Program-made: the position numbers and the translations under genes | In this document: piece after piece, positions 1 to 11,280 of the stretch | Layout: each line of letters starts with the position of its first letter | Position numbering within the stretch: position 1 is the first letter of the stretch | The notes under the pieces: generated by a model | The model's input: only the letters and a program-made list of their open reading frames with translations | Databases searched by the model: none | What the model was told of the DNA's origin: nothing | Assembly (NCBI GenBank): GCA_013146195.2 | Contig: CM028382.1 | Coordinates: 10,362,767-10,426,766, forward strand | Reading direction: 5' to 3' | DNA length: 64,000 bases | From: Codonopsis lanceolata | Lineage: Eukaryota; Streptophyta; Magnoliopsida; Asterales; Campanulaceae

Positions 1-580
1 CGCTATCTATAGAAAAGGAAGAACCAACAACACAAGTTATAGAGATGCTTTCACAACCGGGTAATGGAAGCCATCACAATTACTTTTGAGAACAACTTGC
101 ATTCCCCTTTCTCCCTCGCGAAACTTTATTCACTAGGTTAACCTTAATCGAACAATTTATGTCTTATAGGATTGATCTCACTTATGTGTGTTTTGCATGT
201 GTTTGCATGTTCAAGTATCGGCACGCTAAATTCCACTCCTCCCAGGAGAACGTCGAAGTCTTCAAACAAACAAAAAGAAGTAGACTCCAATGACACAACC
301 TGAGGTATTGCCTGGTCAGTTTCCAGGTTTCTGCTTGTCCATTCTACTGTCATTTTCTTCCTTTTCTTTTCTGGCTACTTTGTTTGACCTAGTCAATTTG
401 GTTGACTTCAACTCACTACAATTGACAAGATCAAAGTCTTAAAAGACCAAGAACATCATTAAATTTCTCTAAAATTAATAATTTAAATTACTGTTTTTAC
501 ACTTGAATTTTTAAGTTAAGTGAATATCACTGGATCCAATGATCATTGATCAGACAAGTTGGCAACCCTTTGAGTGGAAT
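1..580. other. No recognisable gene
   Basis: AT-rich sequence running up to the assembly gap. A 69-codon open frame on the minus strand (144-353) matches no family I recognise and has no supporting splice or promoter context. Confidence 0.4.
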
Positions 581-680
581 NNNNNNNNNNNNNNNNNNNN
601 NNNNNNNNNNNNNNNNNNNNNNNNNNNNNNNNNNNNNNNNNNNNNNNNNNNNNNNNNNNNNNNNNNNNNNNNNNNNNNNN
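581..680. other. Assembly gap (100 N)
   Basis: Exactly 100 N, the conventional size for a gap of unknown length. The bases before it include AAGTTGGCAA and the first bases after it are GGCAATCTTA. The same junction is continuous in the inverted copy near 2140-2150, so the gap lies at the edge of an inverted repeat, a typical place for assemblers to fail. Confidence 0.98.
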
Positions 681-1150
681 GGCAATCTTAAGTAATCTTA
701 CCTTTCTTGGAGAGAAAGGCTTCTTTATAGCTAAGATTTGGAGTCATGATTATATGAGGGTCCCAAACCGTGGGACTTGTTCCCTGGCCGGCCCGCGCTT
801 CCTGAGTGGTCAATAGCCGTGTGCGTGTGGATTGTAGGCGGCTGAGTAAGCCGATAAGGGTATACGGCCAGCATGGCTCGCTTCTGGGGAAGGCACCGGA
901 CGCTATGTACAAAGCATGGCTAAACTCTGTTTATCCTTAGCTTTGCCGAGCATAGGTGATCCCTGTCGTATGGTCGTGTTGATTCATGACGCCTATTGTG
1001 CTCAGATTGTAGGCCAGTATCTCATCTACAAGCAGTGTCGATGATCGACCGAGGAACGGTCTTCGGCCCTTGGTGGACCAAACCCAAGTCTAGTTGGAAT
1101 CCACGTGGTCGCCTCCACGGGGACCCAAGTCGGTCCCATCAATACCCCCG
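681..1150 (-). repeat. Left arm of an inverted LTR-like repeat
   Basis: The reverse complement of this stretch matches about 1639-2150 closely over its whole length, for example CTAGTTGGAATCCACGTGG at both ends of the pair. The arm reads as the minus-strand copy of the LTR-like sequence described for 1639-2480. It is cut by the assembly gap on its outer side. Confidence 0.75.
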
Positions 1151-1638
1151 AAGTTTCCAAGTGCGAGGATTTATCCTTAGCTTGGAAAGTTTAATCGAAT
1201 ATCATGCTCGATCGCTTGTCTTTGATCTTCGCTAGGCTTCCTCGATTCTCTGCTTTTTTTGTGGTTGCTAACTTTGATTTGCTCGCTTGGTCGCTTGCAT
1301 GAATCGACCACTTTACCTGTCGAGGATGACGCAAGAGTAATTAGTGGAATTTTCCTAGAAATTTGGTCCACCGTATGCATTAAATGCACAAAGATTGAGG
1401 AGTCGTGAGTAATCATTCGTAATTTCTTTTCCCAAAATGCGACGGCGGCCCAAACCGAAAAAACGCCGCTTCGCTTGCGCCTTTTTTTGCGCATGCCCAC
1501 ACGTGTCGATCACGGATGGTTTGGTAAGGATCCGCGTGTTTTTGGTCGGCCCACGTGCAAACGGGTTGATATAAAGCATGATTTTCCGGTTTCTCACTCT
1601 TCTTCGCAGACTCTTCTAAGCAAAAACAGTGCAAAACT
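1151..1638. other. Spacer between the inverted LTR-like arms
   Basis: About 490 bp of moderately GC-rich sequence between the two arms. I see no gene in it. A TATAAAG-like box near 1570 and a pyrimidine-rich stretch after it (1590-1620) look promoter-like, so it may be more of the same retroelement or a second insertion. Confidence 0.4.
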
Positions 1639-2480
1639 CTTTCTGGGTTGATGGGACCCCTTGGTCCCCCCTCGTGAGCGACCACGTGGATTCCAACTAG
1701 ACTTGGGCCGTCCCACCAGGGTCGAAGACCTCTCACGATCATCATCGACAATCGCTAACCAACCGATGAGATACCGGCGACCACAATCTGCCGAGCACAA
1801 TAGGCGATCATGAATCAACACCCGACCATACGCCGAGGATCACCTATGCTCGGCCGACAACTTCTCGGGATAAGACAAGTTTAGCACCCGTAGCATAGGC
1901 CCAGTGCCTTCCCCACAAGAGCCGAAGCGAGCCATGCAAGCCGCTATACCTTACTCGGCTTACTCAACCGCCTACAATCCACACCGCACACGCAACCTGT
2001 TGACCACTCAGAACCGCCAAAGAAGCCGATCAGTGGAACAAGTCCCACCAGTTGGGACCCTCATACCAATCATGACTCCAAATCTTAGCTACTATAAAAG
2101 GAAGCCTTTCCCTCCAAGAAATGTAAGATTACTTAAGATTGCCAACTTACTATACTGCTGGAAAGGTACAAACACACAAAGATATTACTCTCTATATCAC
2201 CACCGGAGGTTAAGGGAACGCCTAGCTCCGGCATATCATATATTACCATGTTACTGACTCTCACACCGGAGGGCTGTAGCTGGGAAACCCCCAGCACCCT
2301 AACGGTAGTCTTGCTTTCAGGTACCTATCAACTAAGATCAAACACCAAGCCCTATATCCTATAAGAATCGGTACCTCCGGCATCCACAACACCGACGTGA
2401 CCTAAAGAAGTCGACACGTCGGCTCAGTCCATTACGTGGATCCGCCTACCACCCCGTCTTCATGGCGTGATCAGTAGTCC
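1639..2480 (+). mobile_element. Ty3/gypsy-like LTR remnant (right arm and R/U5-like part)
   Basis: The first ~510 bp form the right arm of the inverted repeat. A TATAAAAGG box lies at about 2093. It is followed ~130-240 bp downstream by segments resembling the R/U5 part of plant Ty3/gypsy (Tat-type) LTRs: an ACCGGAGG motif, a CCCCCAGCACC run and a TTGCTTTCAGGTACC end. No gag or pol coding sequence is visible, so it is an LTR fragment and not a full element. The superfamily call rests on the look of the LTR, not on a database match. Confidence 0.5.
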
Positions 2481-3489
2481 TTCAAACAAAATTTACTATT
2501 TTCAGCCTTTTAGAAAATGTGCAAACAAGCGTTAAGCCAAACGACCTGAATCCTTCGATTATAACAAAATAACTTTTAAGATCGAAAAGACACGTCACTA
2601 TAATCAATCTCCAACACTTATTATGATTATTCAAAATATGTTTAAATATCAATTTAATTAGTCACTTTACTTTTTTTCATAATTTAATTACTCTACTTAG
2701 ACATAACGTTCATTACTCTCTCCATATTTAATGATGAAAAATGTTGGATTGGATGGCTCGATTGCATGCAAAAAAAGTCCTTTGAAATGATACAAACTTT
2801 TGGGTTAAGGGCAGCCTCGAAGATCAATAACGATTGTCGTCGCGGACAATGGAAGAGTCGTAAACGTGGACAAGCATGGGAACGTGCACGACCAAATATA
2901 GTGCATTCATGAATTTGGCGTGGTCACAGATGCATGTGATGGTAGTGCGAGCGTGCATGCAAAACAAAAACAAAAACTATTTGTTCGAGGTTTTGGCACG
3001 CTCGCGGATAGCTTTGGGCATCGCTTCATTTACAAAATTAAATGGAGACTTAGCGGGATGGACCAATGTACTCGTAATTTGGGTATCGATGTGGTGGTCC
3101 ATCCCATTTACGATATTGGATGGGGACTTAACGGGATGAACCACATTGATAACCAAATCATGATCGAGTAATCCATCCCATTGAAAGTATGTTGATCAAA
3201 TCGTCTACCTAAAATTGTATGATAGGTAAAAACATTATTTACGCCAATATTAAATAGGTAACATATTTGGTGATGCAAAACATCAAATACATTTATTAGG
3301 AGATTTTATTACTTTATTTAATTCCCAATATTAGGATTTTTTTGTTATTGGTTTAGTACTTATTTTCAACACTTTTGTTTATAAAAATAGGAAATGGTCT
3401 CCTATAAAACAGTCTTATGGGTCCTTATTCGTAAGACGGATCTATCCAAATTAAATGGGGTAAAATTTATAAATCTCAATGCAACCCCT
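2481..3489. other. Gene-free stretch
   Basis: No gene seen. Two diverged copies of a ~30-bp unit with GGAGACTTAGCGGGATGGACC or GGGGACTTAACGGGATGAACC cores lie near 3043 and 3122; the overlapping open frames at 2876-3171 derive from this stretch and resemble no known protein. Confidence 0.4.
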
Positions 3490-3930
3490 TAGTTTTTAAA
3501 AATTATAGTGTCACCCCTCATGTTTATATATGCAGAGTATCACTTTTTACTATTAACAATATCATTTTGTAGTATAAAATGTGGGCTTAAATAAGTTAAA
3601 TGTGTCACTTTTAATCTTAAACGAGTTACTTTTACTTTGAAAAGTGTATCATTTTTTTATAAATGAAAACCATTACGTTTGATATAAAGTGTCACTTTTT
3701 AGCATTAAATAAATATGTTACTTTTAACCCTATAAGTGTCATTTTGCTTTATAAATAAAAATTATCGTTATTGACCTTAAAAGTGTCACTTTTTATCATT
3801 CAAAGTGTCACTTTTGGTCCTATAAATGACACTTTGCATTTTAATGAAAATAATAATATTTTTTTCCCTTGATAGTGTCACTTTTGAACTTAAAATGTAT
3901 TATTTTTGCCTTTTAAATATGTCACTTAGC
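3490..3930. repeat. Degenerate short repeats of an AAGTGTCACTTTT motif
   Basis: The motif AAGTGTCACTTTT and close variants recur about ten times at irregular 30-60 bp spacing, separated by AT-rich sequence. The core is nearly palindromic. No protein or RNA gene is apparent. Confidence 0.6.
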
Positions 3931-4542
3931 GTTTCGTCAAAGTTCGTTAGGGTCCGTCAAGTATCCTGAGGCAAATGAAGTTAACAGAGGACTAACTGAG
4001 TTGACAAAGGATTAAATTGCAAAGATTAGGAAGGAAGAAATTTTCGACAACAACTGTTAGAAAACCAAGGACACCAGAGCAAAAGAGGACAACTTAGCTT
4101 GCCATCAAAATAATAAATTATTTTGATGTTGGATGGATTCAAAGACGAGACCTCTGGCCAAGGATTAGAGTTTTTGAGTTTTACCTATGATCAATTTAGC
4201 TAGACCATTTTTGTGAGTCATAGCAATATATTTTTTATTTATTATGACATCTGAATTTTTAAATGGAATTTCGTCTTATAGATACGTCTTACACAAGTTT
4301 TTAGGGGATAAATAGTATTGGCCAGTGTTACCTTAATTAACTAGGCATTGCTTACATTGATAAATTAATGCTGTGATACCAATATGTTAGCAATACAAAA
4401 TTTCTAGTAATAAAAGCTAAGATATCAAGTAACGACGTGTAGGAATAGATAATACCTAAATCATCATCTTCGTCCAAACATTCACCAACTAAATCGTCCA
4501 ATTGGCCCCAACCTCATTCAAAACGTTCCCATCTTTCCCATT
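3931..4542. other. Gene-free AT-rich stretch
   Basis: No gene, RNA or clear repeat boundary recognised. Confidence 0.4.
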
Positions 4543-4880
4543 ATGACGGGTAATTAGGTGGATTGGGATTTGGGACGGATAATGGATCAAAACTCGAAAT
4601 TTGTTAGAATCCAAATGAGTTGGCTTGAATCCGTTCGGGTTATAACTGGTACCAAGTCGCCCGAGGTTTTCCTATGATCTATATATTTATGTGGTAAAAA
4701 CTATCGGGTCAAAATAGATAACTGGTTTGACCCGTTTTAACCAGACACGACCCGTTAATATTTTCCGGTAAGCGGATAACCCGTTTAAACCTGAATATAT
4801 TTACGGATTTGGTCGGATAAGGTAATTTTCAGATCCAGTGGATTTGTTTAATGAGTTTCAGGTTGTAATTGTCATGTCTA
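4543..4880. mobile_element. hAT-like non-autonomous element remnant
   Basis: The composition (repeated GGGT and CCCG words) and the right end, TTGTAATTGTCATGTCTA, match the ends of the hAT-type element at 34005-35181. The left end (GGTAATTAGGTGGATTGGG) matches the other end of that family. No clean 8-bp target-site duplication was found. Confidence 0.4.
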
Positions 4881-4905
4881 TTTCTCACGCTTACACACAG
4901 ACTTC

Positions 4906-5191
4906 GTACTTGTTTGGTGAAGCGTTTTGACCAAAACACTGGTAAAAAATGAAGCGTTTTCTATTTAAAAGTGTTTGAATGCAGCGTTTTAAAAATGTGC
5001 AATATTTTAAAACGCTCCAATTTGAAGCTTTTTAAAAATATATTTTCTTTACAACTACTCTATTTATAAAAACAGCTTTTTGAACTAGTTTCTTAAATAT
5101 GTTTACAAGAAACAACTGCGTTTTAAAAATGTTATATTTTAAAAATATTATATTTTAAAAAAACTACGTTTTCAAAACACTTCAACATGAC
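4906..5191. mobile_element. MITE with ACTTGTTTGGTG ends (Harbinger-like family)
   Basis: It is the reverse-orientation relative of the elements at 44966-45298 and 48906-49181. All three share a CTTGTTTGGTGnAGCGTTTTG end and an interior rich in AAAACGC and GCGTTTT words. The best copy (48906) is flanked by TAA, the PIF/Harbinger signature; this older copy has lost its target-site duplication. Confidence 0.6.
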
Positions 5192-5694
5192 ATCCTTCCG
5201 GCAAAGCAAATTATCTTGTGCAACTTTATCGAACCTCTCCAACAATATTTTTCATTTCATGTGTCGCATCCTCAATCCTAACATCAACATGATTCATCTT
5301 TGCAACAAACACACTCATCACAAACCAATTAATAAAGCATTGTACCAAAAACACCCCTGGTTTAAATATCCTCTCCTCCTTGTATTATATATATTTTTTA
5401 ATTATATTTTTTTTCCTTTTAAGGGAGGCCTACGACCTATTAGGTATGGGTGAAACGCCTTACGTCTTACTAAGCGCACTTACTTGTCCTCTTTGAATTA
5501 TCCAACTCTTTTAAAGCCGGTCCAATTCTTAGTTAGGGAGTTAACGAAGTTTGTGACATTTTGTTCGAATTATAGTACCAATCAAATCAATGATAAAAGT
5601 ATAAAAATAACTTCTCGAAAAATAATGAATAGAAAGAAGTTTTCTTCCTCGAATGGATTTTAAAAGGTGAACTTTTCTTTAAAAAAACAAAGAA
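5192..5694. other. Gene-free stretch
   Basis: No gene recognised. The 88-codon open frame at 5187-5453 overlaps the edge of the neighbouring MITE and lacks family similarity. Confidence 0.4.
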
Positions 5695-5934
5695 AGTACT
5701 ACCTTTGTTTTTTCAAATAATTTTCCTTTTTTTTTTGTCTGTTTAAAATAATTGTCATCTTTCAAAACTTTTCTTTTTAAGAAGATATTTTTATCATTTT
5801 ATATTTATTTTTTCTACCTATTTTGATTATAATCACATGTTCAAAAATATTTTAAAAAATTACATATTATACAAATATTTATAATATAATCAATTACTTT
5901 TTTCTTAAATAATAAATCGGTCAAAAATAACTAT
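5695..5934. mobile_element. Old, diverged Stowaway-like MITE
   Basis: A worn version of the element that immediately follows it (TTTTTCAAATAATTTTCC, AAAATAATTGTCATCTTTC and TCAATTACTTTTTTCTTAAA in the same order), forming a tandem pair. The terminal repeats are poorly preserved. Confidence 0.5.
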
Positions 5935-6196
5935 TACTCCCTCCGTCCCTAAATTATCGTCCTCCTTTCCTTTTTTGTCCGTCCCAAAATAATTGTCCAC
6001 TTTGAAACTTACATTTTTAGAACATCACTTTTACCACTTTACCCTTACTTTTTCACTCTACTTTAATTATGGGCCACATAAACATGGACATTAATGGAAA
6101 CTACACATTAAACCAATATAAATAATCAAGTCAATTATTTTTTCTTAAACTGTGCACCGGGTCAAACATGACAATTATTTAGGGACGTTGGGAGTA
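5935..6196. mobile_element. Stowaway MITE, family A
   Basis: A ~260-bp element with CTCCCTCCGTCCCTAAATTA at the left and a diverged GGGACGTTGGGAG at the right, flanked by TA dinucleotides as expected for Tc1/mariner-derived Stowaway elements. Family A has nine good copies in the window (starts 5935, 14858, 15151, 16303, 17503, 17770, 31669, 47518, 49650), all in the same orientation. Confidence 0.85.
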
Positions 6197-6612
6197 TATG
6201 AAAGTACTTCCAAAATTTAGTTTTTAAAGGAAAAATAAATGCTAAAGACCAATCTAGAAGGAAATAAAGACCGTCGCCGTCGGTAACAAAGTAGTCAAGG
6301 TCTAGATTTGACTTCAAAAGTCCCTCCCCTGAAATAAAGTACTCCTTCCTAATTCCTATAGTATTAATTATCATATCCATTGACTTTCTTTTTAGACTCT
6401 AATTGACTATTTTTCTTAAAAAATAACGTATTTTTTTTATTAAAAAAATCAAAATCATATCGTAGTACTTAAAAAATATAATGAATTAAATATTTTATGA
6501 TACTTCAAATAATATAACACAACATTTTTATGTAAAAAATAATTAATTTTAATTAAAAAAATTCAAGCAAAATAATAATTTTGGATCGAACAAGTTTTAT
6601 CTATTAAGAGTC
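6197..6612. other. Gene-free AT-rich stretch
   Basis: No gene or clear repeat boundary seen. Confidence 0.4.
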
Positions 6613-6615
6613 TAA

Positions 6616-7472
6616 GAACATCTGCAATGGTTTCTTTTACCACCACTCTAAAACCTTTTTTTAGAGGTTTTCACCTCCCTTGAGACCCATAGTGGATACC
6701 ATATAAAATACTTTATCTCTAAAAATGAGCTAACCCAAAATATTAGGTGAGTTTTACCGAACACTGAAATCTTTCTATTAGTGGATATTTATGAACATGA
6801 TAATCTGACAATCTCATTTGATGATTTGCTTTCATAATATTTTTCTATTCCAAATTTTTATTAAATTAGGGTGTGTGTGTATATTTGTACTTATCATTCC
6901 CATTTCCTATTATTCATAACTTAAATTACAAGTATATTGATAGTATAAAAAAAACGTGCCACGATTTCATTTAAATAAAAGTAAACATATACTCCTTCCG
7001 CTTTTAAAATATTATCATTTTTAACCTGACATACTGTTTAAGAAAAGTAATTGACTATTTTATAAATATTTGTGAAATGTATGGTTTCCTTTATTACCTA
7101 GTATGTGGCCATAATTAAAGTATATATAAAAAGTAAGGATAAAATGGTAAAAATGGTTTATTAAAAGAGAAAGTTTTGAAAAATGACAATTATTTAAGAA
7201 CAGACAAAAAAGGAAAGTACGATGATAATTTGAAAACAGATGGAGTAATATATATTTTTAAAATATATAAAATTTAAAAAATATATATTTTATTCTGATT
7301 TCGATGGGAAAATAGAAATAAAAAAAAAGAAATAAATTGATAGTTATGTTGTTAGTTCATTGATTTTAATAATTTAGAGGGTTATAAAGGATGCTTATTG
7401 CAATTTAAAATTTTTAAAAAGGTTTCTAAAAAGATTTAATAGTTTGAATAATTTCAACCATTATGATTGCTC
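6616..7472. mobile_element. Possible Harbinger-like element with a nested Stowaway
   Basis: The left end (GAACATCTGCAATGG after TAA) and the inverse right end (CCATTATGATTGCTC before CAA) are diverged inverted repeats. They resemble the GAGCATC-type ends of the Tourist elements at 45385 and 48413. The interior is AT-rich without coding sequence and holds the Stowaway copy at 6990-7247. Confidence 0.35.
6990..7247. mobile_element. Diverged Stowaway MITE in reverse orientation
   Basis: Starts TA-CTCCTTCCG and ends AGATGGAG-TA. Its interior is the reverse complement of family A (for example GAAAAATGACAATTATTTAAG near the right side). It is the only family A relative in the opposite orientation. 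Confidence 0.6.
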
Positions 7473-7766
7473 CAAACAAGTCCGAAACGAGACTAAGTAG
7501 ATCAAACGACTATTGACTTAATAATACTCTTTGACCCGGGCGGGCTATTTTGACTTAGCTTTCTATCGTCCCCTCACTTGGTCAAAGAGAAGACAGAAAG
7601 TGTGAAACCCTTGACTTAACCTTCGAATGATGTCGGAGGGGGGAAACTTACGTCGTGTTTGGATAAATAGTTTGATTTGAGGGTTGTATTTTTAAAAATA
7701 AAATTATATTAATTGAATTAAAAAATAAAGAAAAAGAAAGAGAGGAAAATAGCGAGTTTAATGAAA

Positions 7767-7949
7767 TACTTCCTCCGTTTCGAACAATAAGTTCTCGTTT
7801 GAAAATCAATTTTTTTAAAGAAAATGATACTTTTAGGAGTTAATTAGTAATTAAATGATATTTTTATGCATTAATTTTTAAAAATAGACTCTTTGAGTGA
7901 AATATTAAAAAATTGAATAATAGATTATTTGTCCAGAACAGAGGGAGTA
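7767..7949. mobile_element. Stowaway-type MITE, short family
   Basis: 183 bp bounded by TA, with CTTCCTCCGTTTCGAAC at the left and GTCCAGAACAGAGGGAG at the right as imperfect inverted repeats. The interior is unlike family A. Confidence 0.65.
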
Positions 7950-8379
7950 GAACGTAAAAGTAATAAAACAAATTAAGAACCATAAAATAAATCATGTTAA
8001 TGAAAAGATAGTATTACATTTACCAAAACATTGTTGGGTTTGAACAAATTTAAACATATAATTTTTTAAGAACCTTTTGAGGTTAGAGAGCGAAATACAT
8101 AAAATAAAATAAATGAGAAATTGTTGGCCGATAGACTTTCTCAAATATTTTGTTTTTCTAGTCTAATGTTCATTTTTATCAACTGCTAAAATCCATTATC
8201 GAAATATTGTTCCTAAAATGTCTAGGTCATCTTCTTCCACAGCTTCGGTCAACACTTTAAGTTCGAAAATTATGATTATTCACAACGAAGGCAAAGGAGA
8301 AGGAGTAAGAAGAAGACTTATGATGGAGGAGATAAAAGAAGAAGGTGGAGGATATGAAGGTCTGATTCATTATGATTTT
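7950..8379. other. Gene-free stretch
   Basis: No gene recognised. The small open frame at 8218-8424 runs into the GCATCGC repeat and shows no family features. Confidence 0.4.
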
Positions 8380-8574
8380 GCATCGCAGTGCAAAAATATG
8401 ATGCAGCGCGATGCAAAAATGTGATGCGATGCAAAATTGGATGAGAGACTTAAATTGATGCATCAAGGTGTAAAAATTAGATTAAGGGATTTAAATGGAT
8501 GCATCGCTGTACAAAAATTAATGTAATTACATTGATATATCGCGGTGCAAAAAGTGATGAAACGCGGTGCATTT
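8380..8574. repeat. Short repeats of the GCATCGCGATGCA type
   Basis: About seven irregular copies of GCATCGCnGTGCAAAAA or GATGCAnCGCGATGCA words within 195 bp. The same word family recurs at 15889-16010, 55240-55830 and 61240-61315. Confidence 0.65.
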
Positions 8575-9005
8575 GAGTGAGTTCTCCGTAGCGCGCCTTA
8601 GGCTTGGGTATCATAGTCTTTTTTCTTTTAAAAGTGACTTTTTTCCGGTAAGAAAAAAGTTAAAATATAAATAGCCCCCCAAATATCTACTCAATCCAAT
8701 AGCGCACCCCAACCTTTTTTTTTTTCCATAATGTCATCTGGCGTTACCTTTTGTCTCACGTTGTCCCCTGGCGTGGATAACATATACTTTTATCTCGTTA
8801 AGTTGCATGTGCTCTTGTATATGGGGCAAAAATGTCATTTACATATTAAAAATAATCAAAACAAAAGTTATCTCAATTGACTCTTTTTTTCTCTCTTTAC
8901 TAAAAAAGACCTAGATAGGTTGGATTCCAAAAATTTTCCATCATGGTTGGACTCCACAAATTTTTCGTCATGGTTGCTGCAACCCATCACGACTCTAATC
9001 AACAA

Positions 9006-9350
9006 TGGGTAACCAAGCTCAGCTCAGCGATGAAAACGACAACCCAACACAAGCTAACATTGGTTTACCCGCGAACTTTAAGCTAATCGGCTTCAAAAAC
9101 TTCATTCGTCTCATCCCTATGTCCGACCGTTTCGCCATCCCCCCGCTTCCACCACATCAAGTTCTGGTGTTCTGACGCCACCAACACCTCTTGCCGGTTC
9201 TCATGGGACCTTGGTATGCCAATTGTTGCCATGTCCGACTTTTCCACTAGAAACATGAACCACACTTCTTACCTCCTCCGCTCCTGCTAGCTCCAGTTCC
9301 TCTTCACTGCTCCTCACTCTCTCTCCATCGCCACTGGTGCCTTAAACCTA
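9006..9350 (+). pseudogene. HPPD: Captured fragment of 4-hydroxyphenylpyruvate dioxygenase (first exon part)
   Basis: Reading from the ATG at 9006, then in the shifted frame, gives the N-terminal part of plant HPPD: FKLIGFKNFIR, RFHHIKFWC, DATNTSCRFSWDLGMP, SDFSTRNMNHTSYLLRS and LQFLFTAPHS, in the family order. HPPD converts 4-hydroxyphenylpyruvate to homogentisate for plastoquinone and tocopherol synthesis. Only about the first 115 of some 440 residues are present; the C-terminal iron-binding domain is absent. It is dead as an enzyme: the frame shifts near 9138-9143 in a run of C, and there is a TAG at 9288-9290. It lies in the middle of a Mutator-like element, so I infer capture of a genomic piece. 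The family identity is clear from several conserved blocks; the exact ends of the captured piece are not. Confidence 0.85.
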
Positions 9351-9837
9351 CCGCTACCCCAAACCTATCACTACCTCATCTATTCCAACCCATTAGCGGT
9401 GTCCACCCACCCACCCTCCCTAACCAGTACGAAACCCCCACCTCCTAACCAATAGATTTCCCCAAACCTTTATCAATCACACATGATCTGAATCTGAATC
9501 CATGATCTGCTTGTCCATAAACTGCTCGAGAATTCCCTTTCTCTTTCGCCATCGACTGCTTTGACCAAAATCAGAACCCAGATCTGGATTTTTGTCCCCT
9601 TTCCCCATTTTCAAATTCGTTTTAGCTCTATCTTTTTAATTGAGATGAGTTACTGTATAGATTATAGAATTTCGAAATCAAAAGAGTTACCAAAAATTGG
9701 GTTGAGAGTACTAAAATCAATTTCAAAATCAAGATAGTTATCGAGATCTGGAGGCTTATCAAGAAATTGGTGCTAAAGGAGAAAAAAGAGAAAGATATAT
9801 AATTGAGTTTAATTTGGGGTAAAAAAAAGTTGATTCA

Positions 9838-9932
9838 TTTTTTTTTTCCTAAGGGAGACATGGGAAGGGATCGAACCTAAGAACTCACACACTGTGAAGC
9901 CCTATGCCTACCACTAGGCCATTAATCTCATT
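9838..9932 (-). mobile_element. tRNA-derived SINE
   Basis: On the minus strand it has a pol III A box (GGCCTAGTGGTAGGC), then a B box (GGTTCGATCCC), then CTTCCCATGTCTCCCTTAGG and an A tail. The copy at 39449-39544 has the same order and nearly the same tail. It is inserted in the Mutator-like element, so it is the younger event. Confidence 0.8.
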
Positions 9933-10242
9933 TTCTCCATTGATGTTAAGGAACTGAGTTTAATTTAAGGCAAACAACTCAAATGCACCTCAATGTAGGG
10001 TTGAAGAAGAAGGTTAGTAAACGACCAAAATACCCTTGCCAGTAAATGAAAATTTTAAAATCACCCTTGCACATGGTTTGCACATGACAAATTATGTTAT
10101 CTTTTTAACGCCAGTTATGACCAGGGGGAAACGTAAGACAAAAGGTAATATCAAATGACATTATGAGAAAAAATTTAAGTTGGGTGCATTATGAGATTGA
10201 ATAGATATTTTGGGGAGTAATTTATATTTTGGCCAAAAAAAT

Positions 10243-10591
10243 AATAAATTAAAACGATTGAAAACTTTTGAAATTGAACCGCCTCGAATTTACCCCCAAA
10301 AATAAAAACTGGTGCAGTTATTCAAAATTTTGCAAAAAATGCTTCATGTATTGCTCCCACGAATCAAAAGCACCAATCGGATACCCTATGGTGTTGTACC
10401 TTCACAAATTGTACAACACCGTAAAACATTCGATGTTCATCAAGATTTTAAATTGCTAGTCTTTTCATTACTTTTTAAGGAAACTTTTTGCCTTCGCTCC
10501 ACCACCAATAACTCTTTTTATCTTTTTTTTTCTCTGTGATATTTCAAAACAATTTTTATATACTAAGAACAAATCTAAAAAAAAGTGATGA
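10243..10591. other. Gene-free stretch
   Basis: Two overlapping short open frames (10268-10539) without family features. Nothing else recognised. Confidence 0.4.
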
Positions 10592-10599
10592 AGATTAAC

Positions 10600-11100
10600 C
10601 AGTATTCTAAAAATCGTTAGGTGGGCGTCAGATCAGTGCTTAGTGCCTAGGCGGGGACTAGAAATAAGATATAATATTCGGTTTTTAATATATATTTTTA
10701 TTATAACCTAATTATTAAAAATTAATTTTTAAAATATACTAATAATAAATATCACCTAATAATTTAAAAATAATGATTACAAAATTTTTAAAGTAAAACT
10801 ATAAATTTAATATCATCTAAAGTTCACAATATTACAAAAATAATCAACAATTCAATTATACATAGGTCCGTTGACAAATTAAAAAATTACAAAAATAATT
10901 GAAATTGAAATTTATTATTATTATTTAAAAAAATCCAAAATGACATTATTTAGGGCCAAAATTTTAAAGAAATTTAAAAAATATGAAAAATCAACAGTTG
11001 GCCACCTAACCGATTTTTTTTTTCCGATTTGCCAATTTTCTAGGGGCCTGGGTGGCGCCTAGCGCCTAGGCGCTCACCTAAGCCGATTTTTAGAACACTG
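10600..11100. mobile_element. hAT-type non-autonomous element
   Basis: 501 bp with inverted ends CAGTATTCTAAAAATCG and CGATTTTTAGAACACTG, extended by GTGCCTAGGCG and CGCCTAGGCGC words. It is flanked by a perfect 8-bp duplication AGATTAAC (10592-10599 and 11101-11108), which defines hAT insertion. The interior is AT-rich and non-coding. Confidence 0.9.
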
Positions 11101-11117
11101 AGATTAACAATGTCTGA

Positions 11118-11280
11118 CTCCAAATCTTCTATCTCATTTTCTATCTCACATTCTCTGTCTTATTGAATATTAGTCCCACATATTTCCTTATAAAAAGAAG
11201 ACTAATTAAAATAACAAGGTATACGACCGAGATTCAGTAGGATAGAGAATGTGACAGAGAATGTGATAGAAGATTTGGAG
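11118..11280. mobile_element. Small foldback element (MITE-like)
   Basis: The arms CTCCAAATCTTCTATCTCA and its inverse at the right end (GATAGAAGATTTGGAG) pair over about 50 bp around an AT-rich loop. No target-site duplication could be fixed, so the superfamily is left open. Confidence 0.6.

Larger units (their letters stand above)
8659..10234. mobile_element. Mutator-like element carrying an HPPD fragment (Pack-MULE-like)
   Basis: About 150 bp at each end are inverted repeats: left CATAATGTCATCTGGCGTTACC with CTTTTGTCTCACG, right the same words inverted with a few changes, both preceded by AAAATATAAAT. Long inverted repeats around a GC-richer interior with host coding sequence are the hallmark of Pack-MULEs. 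The flanks are A-rich (AAGAAAAAA and AAAAAAATA), so the expected 9-bp target-site duplication is compatible but not proven. No transposase is encoded. A SINE sits near its right end. Confidence 0.75.

Noticed and set aside
144..353. 69-codon minus-strand open frame with protein-like composition
   Set aside because: No family match, start context or splice partner; left as unassigned.
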